Shown: in pieces, positions 62,186 through 64,000 of the stretch
How the letters are laid out: each line of letters begins with the position of its first letter
Numbering within the stretch: position 1 is the stretch's first letter
Assembly: GCF_004331695.1 (NCBI RefSeq)
Contig: NZ_SJSL01000001.1
Location: forward strand, 868,001 to 932,000
Source: Pedobacter psychroterrae
GTDB lineage: Bacteria > Bacteroidota > Bacteroidia > Sphingobacteriales > Sphingobacteriaceae
Reading direction: 5' to 3'
DNA length: 64,000 bases
Program-made: the position numbers and the translations under genes
The notes under the pieces: model-generated
Told to the model about the DNA's origin: nothing
Databases searched by the model: none
The model's input: only the letters and a program-made list of their open reading frames with translations

Positions 62186-63661
62186 ATGACAATTATGAAA
62201 ATTAAAATATTTGCTGTAGCAGCACTGGTCATTACAATCAGTGGTTGTAAAAAGAGTTTTTTGGAAATACCTGCTCAGACAGCTTTAAGCACACCGCTTT
62301 ATTTCAAGACGCAGGATGATTTTCAGCAGGCAATAAATGGCGCCTATGCCCCCCTGAGAGGCGCATATAATGGTACTAATGGTGCATGGGCTATGGGAGA
62401 ATTGCGGTCTGACAACACTACTTATAAGTATAATCCTAATGACAGAGGAACGATCGCTCCGGAGTACGTGGCTGACTTTCTGGATGACAACACCAACGGG
62501 GTGGTTGCCAATAAATATTTCAGCGACTACCAAATCATTGCACGGACCAATCAGATATTATCGCTTATTGATGGCGTGGATTTCAATGCCGAAATTAAGA
62601 ATAACATCAAGGGACAAGCCTTTTTTTTAAGGGCGTTTGCCTACTTTGACCTGGTGCAGTATTTCGGCAGTGTTCCTTTACACCTAAAGCCGGCTACAAC
62701 GCTAAATGAAACTGCATTGCCTTTAAGCAGCGTAGAGGAGCTTTACAAACAAATTATTGCTGATGCAGAACAGGCAGCTAGCTTACTTCCTGATAAAGCT
62801 ACTCAACAGGCCGGCAGGGTAACAACAGGCTCAGCCAAGACCTTATTGGGAAATGTCTTCATCGTTTTAAAACGCTGGGCAGAAGCTGAGGCGACCCTGA
62901 AAAGCATAACAGGTTACTCTTTAATGGGGAATTATGCTGATATCTATGCATTAGCTAATAAAAATAATAGCGAATCGATTTTTGAAATTCAATATAAACA
63001 AGGTACTGAAGGGCTTCAAAGCAGTTTCTTCTACACGTTTTTGGTGCAACCTATCACACGTGCGGAGATAACAGTGGTAACCGGTATACCCGAGAACGAT
63101 CGGACGATTGAGGGCTATAACATACCAACGCCTGATATCATTACTGCGTACGAGCCGGATGATGAACGAAAAAATGCATCAATAGGAACGATTACAGCTG
63201 GTGGTGTTGACTATCCTTTCATCAAGAAGTATTTACACACCCATGCACTTTCGGGAAACACTGATGATAATTGGCCCGTGTACAGGTATGCTGAGGTATT
63301 ACTTTTTCTTGCAGAAGCATTAAATGAGCAGGGAAAAACTTCAGAGGCGGCTTCTTATCTCAACCAGGTGAGGCTCAGGGCTGATCTTTTACCGACAACT
63401 GCAGCCAGCCAGACAGATATGCAGGGCGCAATCATTCGGGAGCGAAGGGTGGAGCTGGCCTTCGAAAATAAACGATGGCTGGACCTGGTTCACTTTGGGA
63501 TAGCGGATCCGGTTATGAAAGCCTATGGAACTAAAATTAAGGCTAATCCACAGGCTTATTATTTTCCATCAGGTATTACGCCATCTCCTTCGTCATACAG
63601 TAACATCCGGATTCTTTTCCCTATACCTGCCTCGGAGGTGGCGCTTAACCCTAATTTTTAG
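62186..63661 (+). CDS. SusD/RagB family nutrient-binding lipoprotein
   Basis: A 491-residue lipoprotein (signal KIKIFAVAALVITISGC, lipobox ISGC; the ATG at 62195 may be the true start). KKSFLEIPAQTAL, LYFKTQDDFQQAINGAYAPLRG, AFFLRAFAYFDLVQYFGSVPLH and the RRVELAFENKRWLDLVHFG end are SusD hallmarks, finishing ILFPIPASEVALNPNF. It would bind the sugar substrate at the surface and close the SusC gate. The GH78 gene nearby hints at rhamnose-containing glycans. Confidence 0.95.
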   Translation: MTIMKIKIFAVAALVITISGCKKSFLEIPAQTALSTPLYFKTQDDFQQAINGAYAPLRGAYNGTNGAWAMGELRSDNTTYKYNPNDRGTIAPEYVADFLDDNTNGVVANKYFSDYQIIARTNQILSLIDGVDFNAEIKNNIKGQAFFLRAFAYFDLVQYFGSVPLHLKPATTLNETALPLSSVEELYKQIIADAEQAASLLPDKATQQAGRVTTGSAKTLLGNVFIVLKRWAEAEATLKSITGYSLMGNYADIYALANKNNSESIFEIQYKQGTEGLQSSFFYTFLVQPITRAEITVVTGIPENDRTIEGYNIPTPDIITAYEPDDERKNASIGTITAGGVDYPFIKKYLHTHALSGNTDDNWPVYRYAEVLLFLAEALNEQGKTSEAASYLNQVRLRADLLPTTAASQTDMQGAIIRERRVELAFENKRWLDLVHFGIADPVMKAYGTKIKANPQAYYFPSGITPSPSSYSNIRILFPIPASEVALNPNF

Positions 63662-64000
63662 TGGTAATTCCACGCATGGTTCGAGGTTCTTGGTTAGCCA
63701 CCGATTCACATCTTGCATCAAGGCATCACAATCAATCGGATGATGTCTGAGGCTTATCGGAAATGGGTTGGCCGAGTTTTAAGAAAATCGTGATGGTTTA
63801 ACAAATTGCCATTTTATAATATTTTGGAAGGTGGTTACAAAAGATATTGGTTAGTAGTGTGAGCGTTCCCGGGCTAGTCTGGGGCGCTTCCTTTTCACCT
63901 AAGAACCGCCATCTAAATGGTATATTTCTCACTATTGATGATAAATAAAGCGGGTCGGAACAGACCACATAAATCAAAAAGTACAATTAATTTCAAGTTT
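63662..64000. other. 339-base gap at the window end
   Basis: No convincing gene starts here. A hairpin with a T run at 63861-63895 (listed separately) is 200 bases past the SusD stop. The rest is AT-rich and may be the upstream region of a gene beyond the window. Confidence 0.4.
63861..63895 (+). terminator. Possible terminator after SusD
   Basis: AGCG-T-TCCC pairs with GGG-G-CGCT (63862-63870 with 63881-63888) with a wobble or bulge, then TCCTTTT. The stem is imperfect. Confidence 0.45.

Noticed and set aside
1..64000. CRISPR arrays, rRNA genes and intact insertion sequences
   Set aside because: No regularly spaced repeats, rRNA-like sequence or complete transposase gene was recognised.

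Overview
The window looks like a piece of a Bacteroidota chromosome, most likely Sphingobacteriaceae (Pedobacter-like). The reasons are three SusC/SusD pairs, a FecI/FecR-type sigma/anti-sigma pair, GldH, DUF3078 and DUF3667 proteins, almost no Shine-Dalgarno sequences, and several TAnnTTTG-type -7 promoter elements. Genus is inferred from protein style only.

Region 1 (about 1-14.4 kb) is housekeeping: the end of a beta-barrel protein, ruvX, an O-methyltransferase, a LysM glucosaminidase, two envelope proteins, ffh, a YifB/ComM ATPase, a DNA polymerase III delta'-like gene, a RicT-like PSP1 protein, gldH, murF (convergent) and an M14 peptidase. Region 2 (14.4-20.5 kb) is a SusC-SusD-lipoprotein operon behind a hairpin-rich leader and closed by a clear terminator. 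Region 3 (20.7-28.9 kb) mixes small or decayed accessory genes (DUF6252, a broken DUF6934 gene) with core genes (ldcA, metG) and an unusual Fpg/Nei glycosylase without zinc cysteines.

Region 4 (28.9-36.4 kb) is a mobile element next to an intact tRNA-Arg(CCU). A large serine recombinase has its last 12 codons inside the tRNA. A small 54-residue partner ORF, a HEPN-domain protein, a tRNA-like gene with about 24 extra bases in its anticodon arm, two strong palindromes, a MobC-like protein, a MobP-type relaxase and a VirD4/TraG-like coupling protein follow. No mating-pore genes are present, so it reads as a mobilizable rather than self-conjugative element. The tRNA-like/HEPN pair is the most unusual thing in the window.

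Region 5 (36.5-46 kb) is accessory: SDR oxidoreductase with a Crp/Fnr regulator, AraC regulator, alpha/beta hydrolase, WYL regulator with RidA, two frameshifted genes, an S41 peptidase and an NTF2-like protein. Region 6 (44.9-52.8 kb, minus strand) is an ECF sigma - FecR - STN-SusC - SusD - TlpA-like cluster, a classic trans-envelope-signalling nutrient uptake locus. Region 7 (53.3-63.7 kb) resembles a rhamnoside-utilisation locus: SRPBCC protein, GH78-like glycosidase, AraC regulator, TIM-barrel sugar isomerase-like protein and a third SusC/SusD pair.
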